A DNA stretch of 64,000 nt from Maricaulis maris (lineage in GTDB: Bacteria > Pseudomonadota > Alphaproteobacteria > Caulobacterales > Maricaulaceae): assembly GCF_036322705.1 (NCBI RefSeq), contig NZ_AP027270.1, forward strand, positions 986,501 through 1,050,500. Reading direction: 5' to 3'. Positions 54,695 through 63,360 of this stretch are shown here, piece by piece; position 1 is the first letter of the stretch, and each line of letters opens with the position of its first letter. The notes beneath the pieces were generated by a model, which saw only the letters and a list, made by a program, of their open reading frames with translations, was not told where the DNA came from and made no database searches. Both the position numbers and the translations under genes were made by a program.

Positions 54695-56713
54695 ATGAGT
54701 GACACGTCATCGAACGTGCAGGGCTTGGCGAATTTCGCCTGGTCTATCGCGGAACTCCTGCGGGGGGATTTCAAGCAGTCCGAATACGGCAAGGTGGTGC
54801 TGCCCTTCGTGGTGATGCGCCGTCTGGACGCGATCCTGGAGCCGACCAAGGGTAATGTCCTTTCGGCGGCTGCAAGCCTGCCTGAAGACATTGATGACGA
54901 GACCAAGCGGATGATCCTGCTCGGAGCCGTGGGCAGCGATATCAAGGTCTACAACACCTCGCGCTTCACCTTCGCCAAGCTCAAGCAACAGGACCCCGGC
55001 CAGCTTCACGCCAATCTGATCGACTATCTCCAGGGCTTCCCGTCCGATGTGCAGGACGTCTTCCTGGAGAAATTCCTCTTCACCGATCAGCTCAAGCGTC
55101 TGAAGGATGCCGAACTGCTCTGGAAGGTGTTCGAGCGTTTCACCGAGATCGACCTTCACCCGTCCAAGGTCTCCAACCTGGAGATGGGTTATCTCTTCGA
55201 GGAGTTGATCCGCCGCTTCTCGGAAATCTCCAACGAGACGGCGGGTGAACACTTCACCCCGCGCGAAGTAATCCGCCTCATCGTCGACCTCCTGGTCGAA
55301 CCGGACAAGGACAAGCTCTCAGGCCTGGGTGTCATCCGTCAGGTCTATGACCCGGCTTGCGGCACGGGCGGCATGCTGGCCCTCACCGAGGAAGCCTTGA
55401 AGGAAACCAACGCGGACATGCGCGTGGAACTCTTCGGGCAGGAACTCAATGGCGAGTCCTTCGCCATCTGCCGGTCGGACATGCTGGTCACCGGCCATGA
55501 CCCGGACCAGATCGCCTATGGCAATACACTCACCCAGGACGCCCATCCCTCCCGCAAATTCCACTACATGATCTCCAACCCGCCCTATGGGGTGGACTGG
55601 AAGAAGTACAAGGAACCCATCGAGGCTGAAGCCAAGGATATGGGCCATGATGGCCGCTTCGGTGCTGGTACGCCGCGTGTGTCCGATGGTCAGCTGCTTT
55701 TCCTGCAGCACATGATCTCCAAGATGCGCCAGGACGAGGCCGGCTCGCGGATCGGGATCGTCATGAATGGCTCGCCGCTCTTCACGGGTGGAGCGGGCTC
55801 TGGCGAGAGTGAAATCCGGCGATGGATGCTGGAGAAGGACTGGGTCGAGGCGATCATCGCCTTGCCCACAGACCTCTTCTACAACACCGGTATCCAGACC
55901 TATGTCTGGCTCCTCTCCAACCGCAAGTCGTTGGAACGCCGGGGCAAGGTCCAGTTGATTGACGCCTCGGGCGAAGCCTTCTGGAAATCCATGCGTAAAT
56001 CGCTGGGGTCCAAGCGCCGCGAGATCCCTGATGAAGCCCGCGCCGAGATCGTGCGCAATTACACCCTCTATGAGGCGGCAGACGAGAAGATCTCCAAGGT
56101 CTTCCCGCGTGAGGCCTTCGGCTATCGGGAAATCCGGGTGGAGCGTCCTCTCCAGCTGGCGTTCGAGGTGACGGACGAGAAGGTCGAAGCACTCAAGACC
56201 GAGAAGGCGATACAGAAGCTCAAGGATGACGAGGTAGAAGGCCTGCTGGCCGCTGTGGGAAGTCTGCCCAGAGACCATCGTTGGATGTCGCGGGATAGCT
56301 TCGAGGCAGACTTGCAGAAGGTCCTCAAGGCCTCTGGCGTGAAGATCGGAGTGCCGGTGCGGAAAGCCATCCTCTCGCTGTTTGGGGAACGCGATGAGGC
56401 GGCTGAAGTCTGCCGCGACAAGAACGGCCAGCCGGAACCGGACAGCGATCTCAGGGACACCGAACTCGTCCCTCTGGACGAAACCTGGGAAGCCTATGTC
56501 GAGCGAGAGGTGAAACCTTTCGTGCGGGATGCCTGGGTGGACGAAAGCCATACCGATGCCAGCGACGGCGAAGTGGGCCGGGTCGGCTATGAGATCAACT
56601 TCAACCGGTATTTCTACGAATATGTCCCGCCGAGACCGCTGGAAGAGATCGATGCGGAATTGAAGGCACTGGAGGCAGAGATCGCCGGGCTGTTGAAGGA
56701 GGTCGCGGCGTGA
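54695..56713 (+). CDS. hsdM: Type I restriction-modification DNA adenine methyltransferase subunit
   Basis: This 672-residue protein has an HsdM N-terminal helical domain (NFAWSIAELLRGDFKQSEYGKVV begins at residue 13) and an N6-adenine methylase domain. That domain has motif I in YDPACGTGGMLAL and the catalytic NPPY in ISNPPYGVDWK. It is longer than E. coli HsdM (529) because of a C-terminal extension. It modifies the recognition site set by the S subunit. GTGA overlap couples it to hsdS. It lies inside an island bounded by a split tRNA-Leu. Confidence 0.95.
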   Translation: MSDTSSNVQGLANFAWSIAELLRGDFKQSEYGKVVLPFVVMRRLDAILEPTKGNVLSAAASLPEDIDDETKRMILLGAVGSDIKVYNTSRFTFAKLKQQDPGQLHANLIDYLQGFPSDVQDVFLEKFLFTDQLKRLKDAELLWKVFERFTEIDLHPSKVSNLEMGYLFEELIRRFSEISNETAGEHFTPREVIRLIVDLLVEPDKDKLSGLGVIRQVYDPACGTGGMLALTEEALKETNADMRVELFGQELNGESFAICRSDMLVTGHDPDQIAYGNTLTQDAHPSRKFHYMISNPPYGVDWKKYKEPIEAEAKDMGHDGRFGAGTPRVSDGQLLFLQHMISKMRQDEAGSRIGIVMNGSPLFTGGAGSGESEIRRWMLEKDWVEAIIALPTDLFYNTGIQTYVWLLSNRKSLERRGKVQLIDASGEAFWKSMRKSLGSKRREIPDEARAEIVRNYTLYEAADEKISKVFPREAFGYREIRVERPLQLAFEVTDEKVEALKTEKAIQKLKDDEVEGLLAAVGSLPRDHRWMSRDSFEADLQKVLKASGVKIGVPVRKAILSLFGERDEAAEVCRDKNGQPEPDSDLRDTELVPLDETWEAYVEREVKPFVRDAWVDESHTDASDGEVGRVGYEINFNRYFYEYVPPRPLEEIDAELKALEAEIAGLLKEVAA

Positions 56714-58044
56714 GGCTACGGCATCTCCTACAAGTCGCACCATCACCAACAGAAGTGCGCCACCTCCCTGACGATCTAGAGGTAACCTTCGCGCCTATGG
56801 AAGCGTTGAGTGACGGGCTAGGAGGCCTCGATGCGTCGCGCTCCAGGCCGCTCTCGGAAGTCGCTAAGGGAAGCTACAATTACTTCGCGGACGGCGACGT
56901 GCTTCTGGCGAAGGTCACGCCATGCTTCGAGAATGGAAAGAAGGCCGTGGCAACAGGCTTGGCCAACGGGATCGGCTTCGCCACTTCGGAGGTACATGTA
57001 CTCCGACCTGACCCGGAGCGCATTGACCGAAGCTATCTCAGATATCTCCTTAGCAGTGAGCCGTTCCGAGCCGCCGGGATGCGAAGCATGACGGGAGCCG
57101 GAGGACTAAGGCGTGTGTCGGAAGCTGCCATCAAGGATTTTGTTCTCCCGACAGCAGACCTCGATACCCAGAAGGCCATCGCGGACGTCCTCGACAAGGA
57201 AACCGCCCGGATCGACCAGCTGATCGAGAAGAAGCAGCGCCTGGTGGAGCTGTTGGGGGAGCGGGAGGCAAGAGCCATCAATGACCTACTGCTAGGTCGG
57301 TTCGTGAACCAGGGACAAACGGTGCCTTCCGGTTGCAAATTCTTAGGGAAACTTCCGCTGTCCTGGAAGGCAGTGCGCCTTCGGGCGCTGGTATCTCATC
57401 TTGGTAACGGCTTTGTCGGACCGACACGTGATATCCTCGTCGATCCCGATCATTCTGACCGTGTCCCATATCTTCAGTCGACCCATATCAAGTGGCAGCA
57501 AATCGACTTCGAGCGCAAGCCCTACTTCGTTACGAAATCTTGGCTCGGAAGTAAGCCGAAAGCTCGCGTGGAGAAAGATGACCTCCTGATCGTTCAAACA
57601 GGTGACTGTGGGGCCACGTCGATAGTTGACGATCAGTTCGCTGGCTCTGGCTGCCACGCGCTAGTAGTTGCACGACCAATCAAGAGGGCGGTTGAGCCGC
57701 GACTGCTCCTTCGTTTCCTTGCTTCGCAGATTGGACGGGCGAAGCTGAAAGCAATTGAAACTGGAGCCCTTCATCCGCATCTCGAGGTCGGGTTCTTGCG
57801 CGATGTGTTGGTGCCGTTGCCACCGCGAGATCACCAAGCTGCTCTTGTAGAGCGTATTGACAAAGAGATTGACGCAAGCCGGTCAGTTAGTGAGGTGACG
57901 ACAATCTCCATCGACCGCCTCAAGGAATACCGCTCGGCCCTCATCACAGCCGCCGTCACAGGCCAGATCGACGTGACCCGCTGGGGCCAGACCGGCGAAG
58001 GCGACAAGCGCCTCGATCAGATCCAGGAGGAGATGGCGGGATGA
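56710..58044 (+). CDS. hsdS: Type I restriction-modification specificity subunit
   Basis: This 444-residue protein has two target recognition domains separated by the conserved long helix DKETARIDQLIEKKQRLVELL (residues about 162-182) and closed by a second helix with DRLKEYRSALITAAVTGQIDV. This is the standard HsdS plan. The start is GTG at 56710, overlapping the hsdM stop. Its own stop overlaps the next gene by ATGA. The recognition site cannot be read from sequence. Confidence 0.93.
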   Translation: MRLRHLLQVAPSPTEVRHLPDDLEVTFAPMEALSDGLGGLDASRSRPLSEVAKGSYNYFADGDVLLAKVTPCFENGKKAVATGLANGIGFATSEVHVLRPDPERIDRSYLRYLLSSEPFRAAGMRSMTGAGGLRRVSEAAIKDFVLPTADLDTQKAIADVLDKETARIDQLIEKKQRLVELLGEREARAINDLLLGRFVNQGQTVPSGCKFLGKLPLSWKAVRLRALVSHLGNGFVGPTRDILVDPDHSDRVPYLQSTHIKWQQIDFERKPYFVTKSWLGSKPKARVEKDDLLIVQTGDCGATSIVDDQFAGSGCHALVVARPIKRAVEPRLLLRFLASQIGRAKLKAIETGALHPHLEVGFLRDVLVPLPPRDHQAALVERIDKEIDASRSVSEVTTISIDRLKEYRSALITAAVTGQIDVTRWGQTGEGDKRLDQIQEEMAG

Positions 58045-58934
58045 GTGGTGTTGGAGAGAATTATACCTCAGTCCACATCCCGCCGGACGATAGAGGACTC
58101 GGCGGGTTGCAAGTCGTGCATGCGGGGCTACCGGTCGAGATGATCATGACCCCGCGCCCATTTTTTTTCTGCCGACTGGATCAGACTTGCCGGGAAGTAA
58201 AGGAGCGCAATGCGGCGCGCTACAGCTTCCTGCCGGTGATGAATGGCGAGCGGGTCCTGGGCCTGCTGGACGCCCGCCCTTTCTTCGACGCTGCGGCTCC
58301 TGACGCCACGGTGGAGGAGCATTACCACTCACTGAGCGAAGAGATGCTTATCGGTGCCGACGCCAGTATTTGGCAGTTTCTCCGGACAGCCGACCAGGTG
58401 GAGACGCGTCTGGTGGTGAAGGGACATTCTGTTGCCGGTCTTGTCACTCTTTCCGATCTGCACAAGCTGCCGGTGCGGACGGCATTGTTTGCCGCGCTGA
58501 CCAATCTCGAAGTCTGCATGACCACCTTGATCGGGGAGAGTTTGGGCTACGATGCGGCCAATTGGCTGCAGCATCTGGCACTGAACCGTCGTGACGTACT
58601 TGCTAGACATGAGAAGAGCGCGCGCGCGAACGACGAGTTCATCAACAGCCTTCTACTGACCCAATTCTGCGACAAGCGGGAGATCATCGCCAAGGCGGGC
58701 TTGGTTGATTTGCCGCCTGACCGGTTGCGTCAAGACCTCAAAGAAGCTGAGCGGCTCAGAAACTTTGTCGCTCACAGCAATGACTTCGCCCAGGACGACC
58801 TGAGAGCGCAAGAAGTCTGCAGGACGGCGCGGTCGATTGAAAGGTTGATCGTCTCAATGCAGCGCGCAATCGCCGCAGGGCGGGATAACGGCGGCCATCG
58901 ACTTGATGAGGCCCAGAAGGAGATGGCTAGATGA
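58041..58934 (+). CDS. CBS-like protein with C-terminal HEPN-type RNxxxH motif
   Basis: The 297-residue protein has two CBS-like segments: VEMIMTPRPFFFCRLDQTC...FLPVMNGERVLGLLD (about 32-77) and a weaker LVVKGHSVAGLVTLSDLHKL (about 124-143). After about residue 145 it is mostly helical, with AALTNLEVCMTTLIG and then ERLRNFVAHSNDF. Arg240, Asn241 and His245 there form the RNxxxH motif of HEPN-fold ribonucleases. A CBS-sensor plus HEPN-effector fusion is therefore proposed. It is placed between hsdS and a DUF262 gene with ATGA overlaps on both sides, which marks it as part of one defence operon. The fold calls are by eye. Confidence 0.6.
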   Translation: MSGVGENYTSVHIPPDDRGLGGLQVVHAGLPVEMIMTPRPFFFCRLDQTCREVKERNAARYSFLPVMNGERVLGLLDARPFFDAAAPDATVEEHYHSLSEEMLIGADASIWQFLRTADQVETRLVVKGHSVAGLVTLSDLHKLPVRTALFAALTNLEVCMTTLIGESLGYDAANWLQHLALNRRDVLARHEKSARANDEFINSLLLTQFCDKREIIAKAGLVDLPPDRLRQDLKEAERLRNFVAHSNDFAQDDLRAQEVCRTARSIERLIVSMQRAIAAGRDNGGHRLDEAQKEMAR

Positions 58935-61189
58935 AAAATGCTCAATTACCTGGTCATATCAGTCTTAACACCCTGCTTGGCCGTCTCAAGGAGGGCAGGT
59001 ACGCGGTCCCGGACTTTCAGCGCGATTTCGAGTGGGACCCATGGGATGTTAGCGCTTTGATGCGGTCCATCTTCAAGGACTACTACATCGGCAGCCTGCT
59101 GCTTTGGAAAGGCAAGAAGAGCAACTTCGAAGCGCTCTCGTGCGAGCCTCTTCGTGGCGTCGCGCCGACGGGCGCTGAAGAGTACATCGTTCTCGATGGC
59201 CAGCAGCGCTTGACGGCCATGAATTACGCTTTTCATGGTCCTGACGATCCGACGATCTTGAAGCGCAAGAAACCAGCGGCCTACTTCATCCGGATCAATG
59301 AATTCATGGCGGGGCAGCATGAGCGGGCGTTCAGCTATGACTTCCTCTCACAGCGTTTCCGGAAGTTTCTCGCTGATGAAGAGGCTCAGTTTGAAGCGCA
59401 CATTTTTCCTCTGTCAGTGATCGGGCAAGGTGGCCGCAAGCTCTATCGCTGGTTCGGGAGGTATGAGGACTATTGGAAAGCCAAAGCTGAATTCGCGCGA
59501 GATGCGAACGATTTGGAAGAAGCGAGCAGAGCAGAGCAATTCGCGCGAGATGCAAGGGAGTTCGAGGAGTTTGTCGGCGAGCTGATTGATGAGTACCAGG
59601 TTTCTTTCGTCGAGCTTGATCAGGAGCTGGAGATTGGCAAGGTCTGCGACATCTTCACCCAGATCAACAGCAAGGGTGTGCAGCTCGACGTCTTCGACCT
59701 GATTAACGCGCTGCTGGTTCCCAAGGGACTAAAGCTGAAGCACCTATGGCGAGAAGTAGCAGATCGCCTAGCGTTCATCGAAAGCGGCAAGATGAACGTC
59801 TACATCCTCCAGGTGATGTCGATCTTGCGGCAGGAATACTGCTCTCCTGCGTATCTCTATTATCTGATCCCAGGCAGCGAAAAGCCAATCCGCGAAGCGG
59901 ACGGAACCCGGCGGAGAGAGGTGCTGATCCCAAGCGCTGAAGAGTTTCAATCTCGGTGGGATGTCGCTGTTGGAGCGATTGAACGGGCGATAAAGACCAT
60001 TCGGCACCCGCAGGAATATGGGGCGATTTCCCCGAAATACTTGCCCTACGTATCGATCCTGCCTGCCTTCTCGGCCCTTCTGGAGGCCGCCAAGAGACTG
60101 CCTGCGGAGCGCCAGCTATCCGCACAGAGGAAGGTTCGCCACTGGTACTGGGCCTCGGTTTTTACCGCCCGGTACTCCGGCTCGGTGGAGTCGACAAGCG
60201 CACGAGATTTCCGCGAGGTCTGCGCCTGGCTTGAAAACGACAATCTGGAGCCCGGCCTCATTGCGGAGTTCAAATCACGCTTCAAGCAGCTTGACCTTCG
60301 AAACGAGCAGAAGCGTGGTTCGTCTATCTATAACGGCATTTTCAACCTCTTCATCATCAGCGGCGCACGGGATTGGGTGTCGGGCGCGGTCACGGACCAC
60401 GAGGATCTGGACGACCACCACATCGTCCCGGCGTCTTGGGGCGCCAAGAACCTTGGGGACAAGACGATCCATTCCATCCTGAACCGCAGCCCTTTGAGTT
60501 CCAGCACAAATCGGGCCGTGATCAGCGACAAGCTCCCCAATCAGTATCTTCCGGAATGGATAGAACGAAATGGAGAAAAGGAAGTTCGCGCAACGCTTGA
60601 GACTCATCTCATCTCGCCGGCCGCGTTCGACATTCTCTTGCGAGCCCCTTTCACGCCTGCTGACTATGAAGAGTTCATCACCGAACGTCAGAAGACAATT
60701 CGCGATGCGGTCGAGAACCTGTTGATCAAGCAAAGGCTCGACCTGCCATCCAACCTCCGCGAGCTAGACGAGAAAATCGAAAGCGTGGAGCTGGGCATGC
60801 GGGATCTTATCGCCGCAAGCCTCGAAGGAACAGTCGAGAACCTGCCCTCGCACGTCAGGCAGAAGGCCGGCGAGCGCATCAGCCGTGCCGCACGGAAAGA
60901 CCCCGCTTTCGATGCCGATCGCTATGAGACTATCGACGGTTTGCTAGAGTTCTTCGATCTCAGGGAACTGCAAGACACCATGACTTCGAAGGCATGCTGG
61001 CCGGCGTTTCAGGGGGCCTTTCTGAACAAGGACGCTTTGGTCACGAAGTTCGGGCAGCTGGCAGAGTTGAGAAACTGCATCGCTCACAGTCGAAGCGTCG
61101 ACACGATTACACAACGAGAGGGCGAAGCCGCCATCGAGTGGTTTGAGAGAGTGTTGGGGCGTCGAAACAGCGCACTAAAGCGGGGGTGA
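58931..61189 (+). CDS. DUF262/DUF1524 (GmrSD-like) protein with C-terminal RNxxxH motif
   Basis: The 752-residue protein starts with a DUF262 domain showing the DGQQR motif at residues 89-93 (YIVLDGQQRLTAMNY), an NTP-related signature in GmrS/Dnd-type proteins. A DUF1524/HNH-like region follows, with DDHHIVPASWG (His496, His497) and NRSPLSSSTNRAVISDK. This is the GmrSD type IV restriction layout in one chain. The C-terminus adds AELRNCIAHSRSV, a HEPN-type RNxxxH (Arg714, His719), which is extra to the usual architecture. It is coupled to the CBS protein gene. It may cleave modified or foreign DNA, possibly replacing HsdR. Confidence 0.75.
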   Translation: MKNAQLPGHISLNTLLGRLKEGRYAVPDFQRDFEWDPWDVSALMRSIFKDYYIGSLLLWKGKKSNFEALSCEPLRGVAPTGAEEYIVLDGQQRLTAMNYAFHGPDDPTILKRKKPAAYFIRINEFMAGQHERAFSYDFLSQRFRKFLADEEAQFEAHIFPLSVIGQGGRKLYRWFGRYEDYWKAKAEFARDANDLEEASRAEQFARDAREFEEFVGELIDEYQVSFVELDQELEIGKVCDIFTQINSKGVQLDVFDLINALLVPKGLKLKHLWREVADRLAFIESGKMNVYILQVMSILRQEYCSPAYLYYLIPGSEKPIREADGTRRREVLIPSAEEFQSRWDVAVGAIERAIKTIRHPQEYGAISPKYLPYVSILPAFSALLEAAKRLPAERQLSAQRKVRHWYWASVFTARYSGSVESTSARDFREVCAWLENDNLEPGLIAEFKSRFKQLDLRNEQKRGSSIYNGIFNLFIISGARDWVSGAVTDHEDLDDHHIVPASWGAKNLGDKTIHSILNRSPLSSSTNRAVISDKLPNQYLPEWIERNGEKEVRATLETHLISPAAFDILLRAPFTPADYEEFITERQKTIRDAVENLLIKQRLDLPSNLRELDEKIESVELGMRDLIAASLEGTVENLPSHVRQKAGERISRAARKDPAFDADRYETIDGLLEFFDLRELQDTMTSKACWPAFQGAFLNKDALVTKFGQLAELRNCIAHSRSVDTITQREGEAAIEWFERVLGRRNSALKRG

Positions 61190-61193
61190 ACAG

Positions 61194-61380
61194 ATGGGCA
61201 GTGGTGGCAAAGACGATTTCACCGAAGACGAGGTGACTTTGACAGCTCGGCTGGGTGAGGAGTGGTCAGCCGGGACCGGAGAGGCAGTCCTGCCGGAACC
61301 TCCGGAAGCGGTGGCGATGGGAGAGACTTCGCAAGAAGCCAGCGTGCTGCCTCGAAACACCTGCTCTGCCCCCAGGAAAC
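61194..61380 (+). pseudogene. 5' fragment of a gene cut by the IS3 element
   Basis: The ATG at 61194 lies 4 bp after the DUF262 stop with GGGGG upstream, so it was probably the next gene of the operon. About 62 codons are left (MGSGGKDDFTEDEVTLTARL and on) before the IS left end. No family is recognised and nothing resembles an HsdR start. The remainder is not found directly after the IS. Confidence 0.5.
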
Positions 61381-61440
61381 TGGATCGTTTCAGTTTAGAG
61401 TTTCCGGTAGTCTGGAACCTGGCTGGGCGGAGACAGAAGG

Positions 61441-61707
61441 ATGCGAGCATCGAAGTTCACGGACGCGCAGAAGGCGTTCATTATCAAGCAGGGTGAAGCT
61501 GGAATTCCGGTTGCCGAGATTTGCCGCAAGGCGGGGATCAGCCAGGCAACTTTCTTTAACTGGAAGAAGCGGTATGGCGGTCTGATGCCGTCCGAGATGC
61601 GGCGTCTCAAAGAGCTGGAAGATGAGAATTCCCGCCTGAAACGGATTGTCGCTGATCTATCTCTCGACAAGGAGATGCTACAGGACGTTCTCAAACGAAA
61701 GCTGTAA
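61441..61707 (+). CDS. IS3-family transposase OrfA
   Basis: This 88-residue HTH_Tnp_1 protein begins FTDAQKAFIIKQGEAGIPV and has ISQATFFNWKKRYGGL as recognition helix, then a leucine-zipper-like tail LKELEDENSRLKRIV. It binds the IS ends. Its end overlaps the upstream extension of orfB in the -1 frame (around CAAACGAAAGCTG), so an OrfAB fusion by frameshifting is expected. Confidence 0.9.
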   Translation: MRASKFTDAQKAFIIKQGEAGIPVAEICRKAGISQATFFNWKKRYGGLMPSEMRRLKELEDENSRLKRIVADLSLDKEMLQDVLKRKL

Positions 61708-61757
61708 GGCCTGATCGCAAGCGGGAGCTTGTCAAAGAGGCGGTTCGAGAATGGGGC

Positions 61758-62543
61758 GTGTCGATCCGGAGGGCTTGCGGTAATCTGCTGCTCGACACGT
61801 CCACCTTCCACTACCGTTCTCGGCGACCCGATCAGGCCGCGTTGAAAGAGCGCATCAAGGACATCTGCGAGACACGCGTGCGGTATGGATATCGGCGCGT
61901 CCACGTCATGTTGAGGCGGGAGGGCTGGTTCGTGAACCAGAAGAAAGTTCGACGTATATACAATGAGATGGGCCTTCAACTTCGTAACAAGCATCCGAAG
62001 CGGAAGGTCAGAGCCAAGCTGATCCGCGACCGCAAGGAGGCGGTGTCGCCTTTGGAAGTCTGGGCGATGGACTTCGTGCATGATCAGCTCGCAACCGGGC
62101 GTAAGTTCCGGATCCTGACCGTCGTCGATACATGGTCAAGATACGTGCCCGCCATCGACGCCCGCTACAGCTATCGCGGTGAGGACGTCGTTCAGACCAT
62201 GGAGCGGGTCTGCGCCCAGACGGGTTATCCAAAGATGATCCGAGTGGACCAGGGATCGGAATTTATCTCCCGTGATCTCGACCTGTGGGCCTACGCAAAC
62301 AATGTCACGCTGGACTTCTCCAGACCGGGCAAGCCAACGGATAATGCGTTCATCGAGGCGTTCAACGGCCGTCTACGTGCCGAGTGCCTGTCGGCAAACT
62401 GGTTCATGAGCTTGCCCGATGCCCGTGAAAAGCTGGAGTGTTGGCGTAGAGACTACAATACGGTAAGACCGCATAGTGCTATCGGGAACAAACCCCCGGT
62501 CGCGCTGATCAATCACGCTGGCGTCACCAGTCCGCCAGCGTGA
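61758..62543 (+). CDS. IS3-family transposase OrfB (DDE integrase domain)
   Basis: This 261-residue catalytic half contains an HTH_21-like start (YGYRRVHVMLRREGW) and an rve domain. The DDE residues are visible: Asp in EVWAMDFVHDQ, Asp in MIRVDQGSEF and Glu in AFIEAFNGRLRAECL. The frame continues upstream of the GTG at 61758 into orfA, so the real product is probably the fused OrfAB. No internal stop is seen; it looks active. Confidence 0.9.
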   Translation: MSIRRACGNLLLDTSTFHYRSRRPDQAALKERIKDICETRVRYGYRRVHVMLRREGWFVNQKKVRRIYNEMGLQLRNKHPKRKVRAKLIRDRKEAVSPLEVWAMDFVHDQLATGRKFRILTVVDTWSRYVPAIDARYSYRGEDVVQTMERVCAQTGYPKMIRVDQGSEFISRDLDLWAYANNVTLDFSRPGKPTDNAFIEAFNGRLRAECLSANWFMSLPDAREKLECWRRDYNTVRPHSAIGNKPPVALINHAGVTSPPA

Positions 62544-62576
62544 AAAGCCCGGAAAACTCTAACCGGGCATGATCCA

Positions 62577-62849
62577 GACTTGGGTCTCAGAGCACGGACG
62601 GTTACGACTCTACTAACGAACGGCCCGGATCAGGGGGCTGGGTCAGAAGCTCAGCACACTCCGCTGGTCATCACGCGGTTCGGGCGGCGTTCAAGTGTCC
62701 TCCTGTCCTACGAGCTTTATGCCGCACTCACCGCTGGACGGATCGTCGGGAGGTTGGACGAGGCCGACAGCAGAATGGTCGAAGCTGTCCTTGAGGCAGA
62801 AATGGATGCCCGGCACAGCCATCTCGACCGCCTGATGTCGGAGCGGTGA
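62577..62849 (+). pseudogene. Phd/YefM-antitoxin-like remnant, start lost
   Basis: The frame joined to the IS right end includes HTPLVITRFGRRSSVLLSYELYAAL, which reads like the Phd/YefM core (PVVITRHGRP-type), then an acidic helix, VEAVLEAEMDARHSHLDRLM. There is no credible start after the IS, so it is probably an N-terminally truncated antitoxin or its fusion remnant. No toxin is visible next to it. The family call is tentative. Confidence 0.45.
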
Positions 62850-63360
62850 GGCGAGGCGCTTCTGCGCCCCAGATTGGGTCCTGGATGCTTGACCAAAAAG
62901 CCAACTGTTCCTGGTGAAGCTACTGGCCGGTTCGTGCCGTAGTCTGGGGTGCCTTCGGGGTGATCGCGCAGGATAGATGCGCGACAGTCCTCAGGTCAAC
63001 AGTACCGCCCTGTCGCCTTGGGTAGAATGGGCCGACTGTATGGTTATCCATTGTCGCCAACGTGAGCGTACCATCGAACACCTGTTCTCAACGTAGACCG
63101 AAACGCGAAGCCCTATCGAGGCCCCACACCTCGCCGGCCGGACCGGCAAACCCACAAGCACCGATCCAGATCTCCTGAGCGACTTATCGGCTCGCCAAGC
63201 CCCGACCCAGAAATCCAAACGACTAAGCTAGGCGAACAGACGCTCCTCGCCAACCACCGGAATTGGGCGCTGGGTCACTCCACTTCAAGGCGTTATAAGT
63301 GTTGCGCCGACTTAACGTTTATGGCAAAAAGTCCCTTTGCAACCCCTGAGGGAACTATTG
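62850..63360. other. 510 bp gap without a gene
   Basis: Several short frames occur but none has family likeness or a good start. It contains the likely promoter region of the double-glycine peptide gene (the last about 60 bp are AT-richer, with TTATAAG near 63293). Nothing further is recognised. Confidence 0.5.

Larger units (their letters stand above)
61381..62576 (+). mobile_element. IS3-family insertion sequence (IS407-like group)
   Basis: This 1196-bp element begins TGGATC and ends GATCCA. Its inner inverted-repeat parts are recognisable on both sides (GTTTAGAGTTTCCGG on the left, and the related GGTTAGAGTTTTCCGG read inward on the right). It carries orfA and orfB transposase genes in overlapping frames. 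The flanks (AAC and GAC) do not give a clear 3-4 bp target duplication, so one flank may have been rearranged. It interrupts the defence operon. Confidence 0.85.

Noticed and set aside
61194-61496. The truncated gene after the DUF262 gene as hsdR
   Set aside because: The visible 62 codons have no HsdR-like N-terminus and no endonuclease motif.
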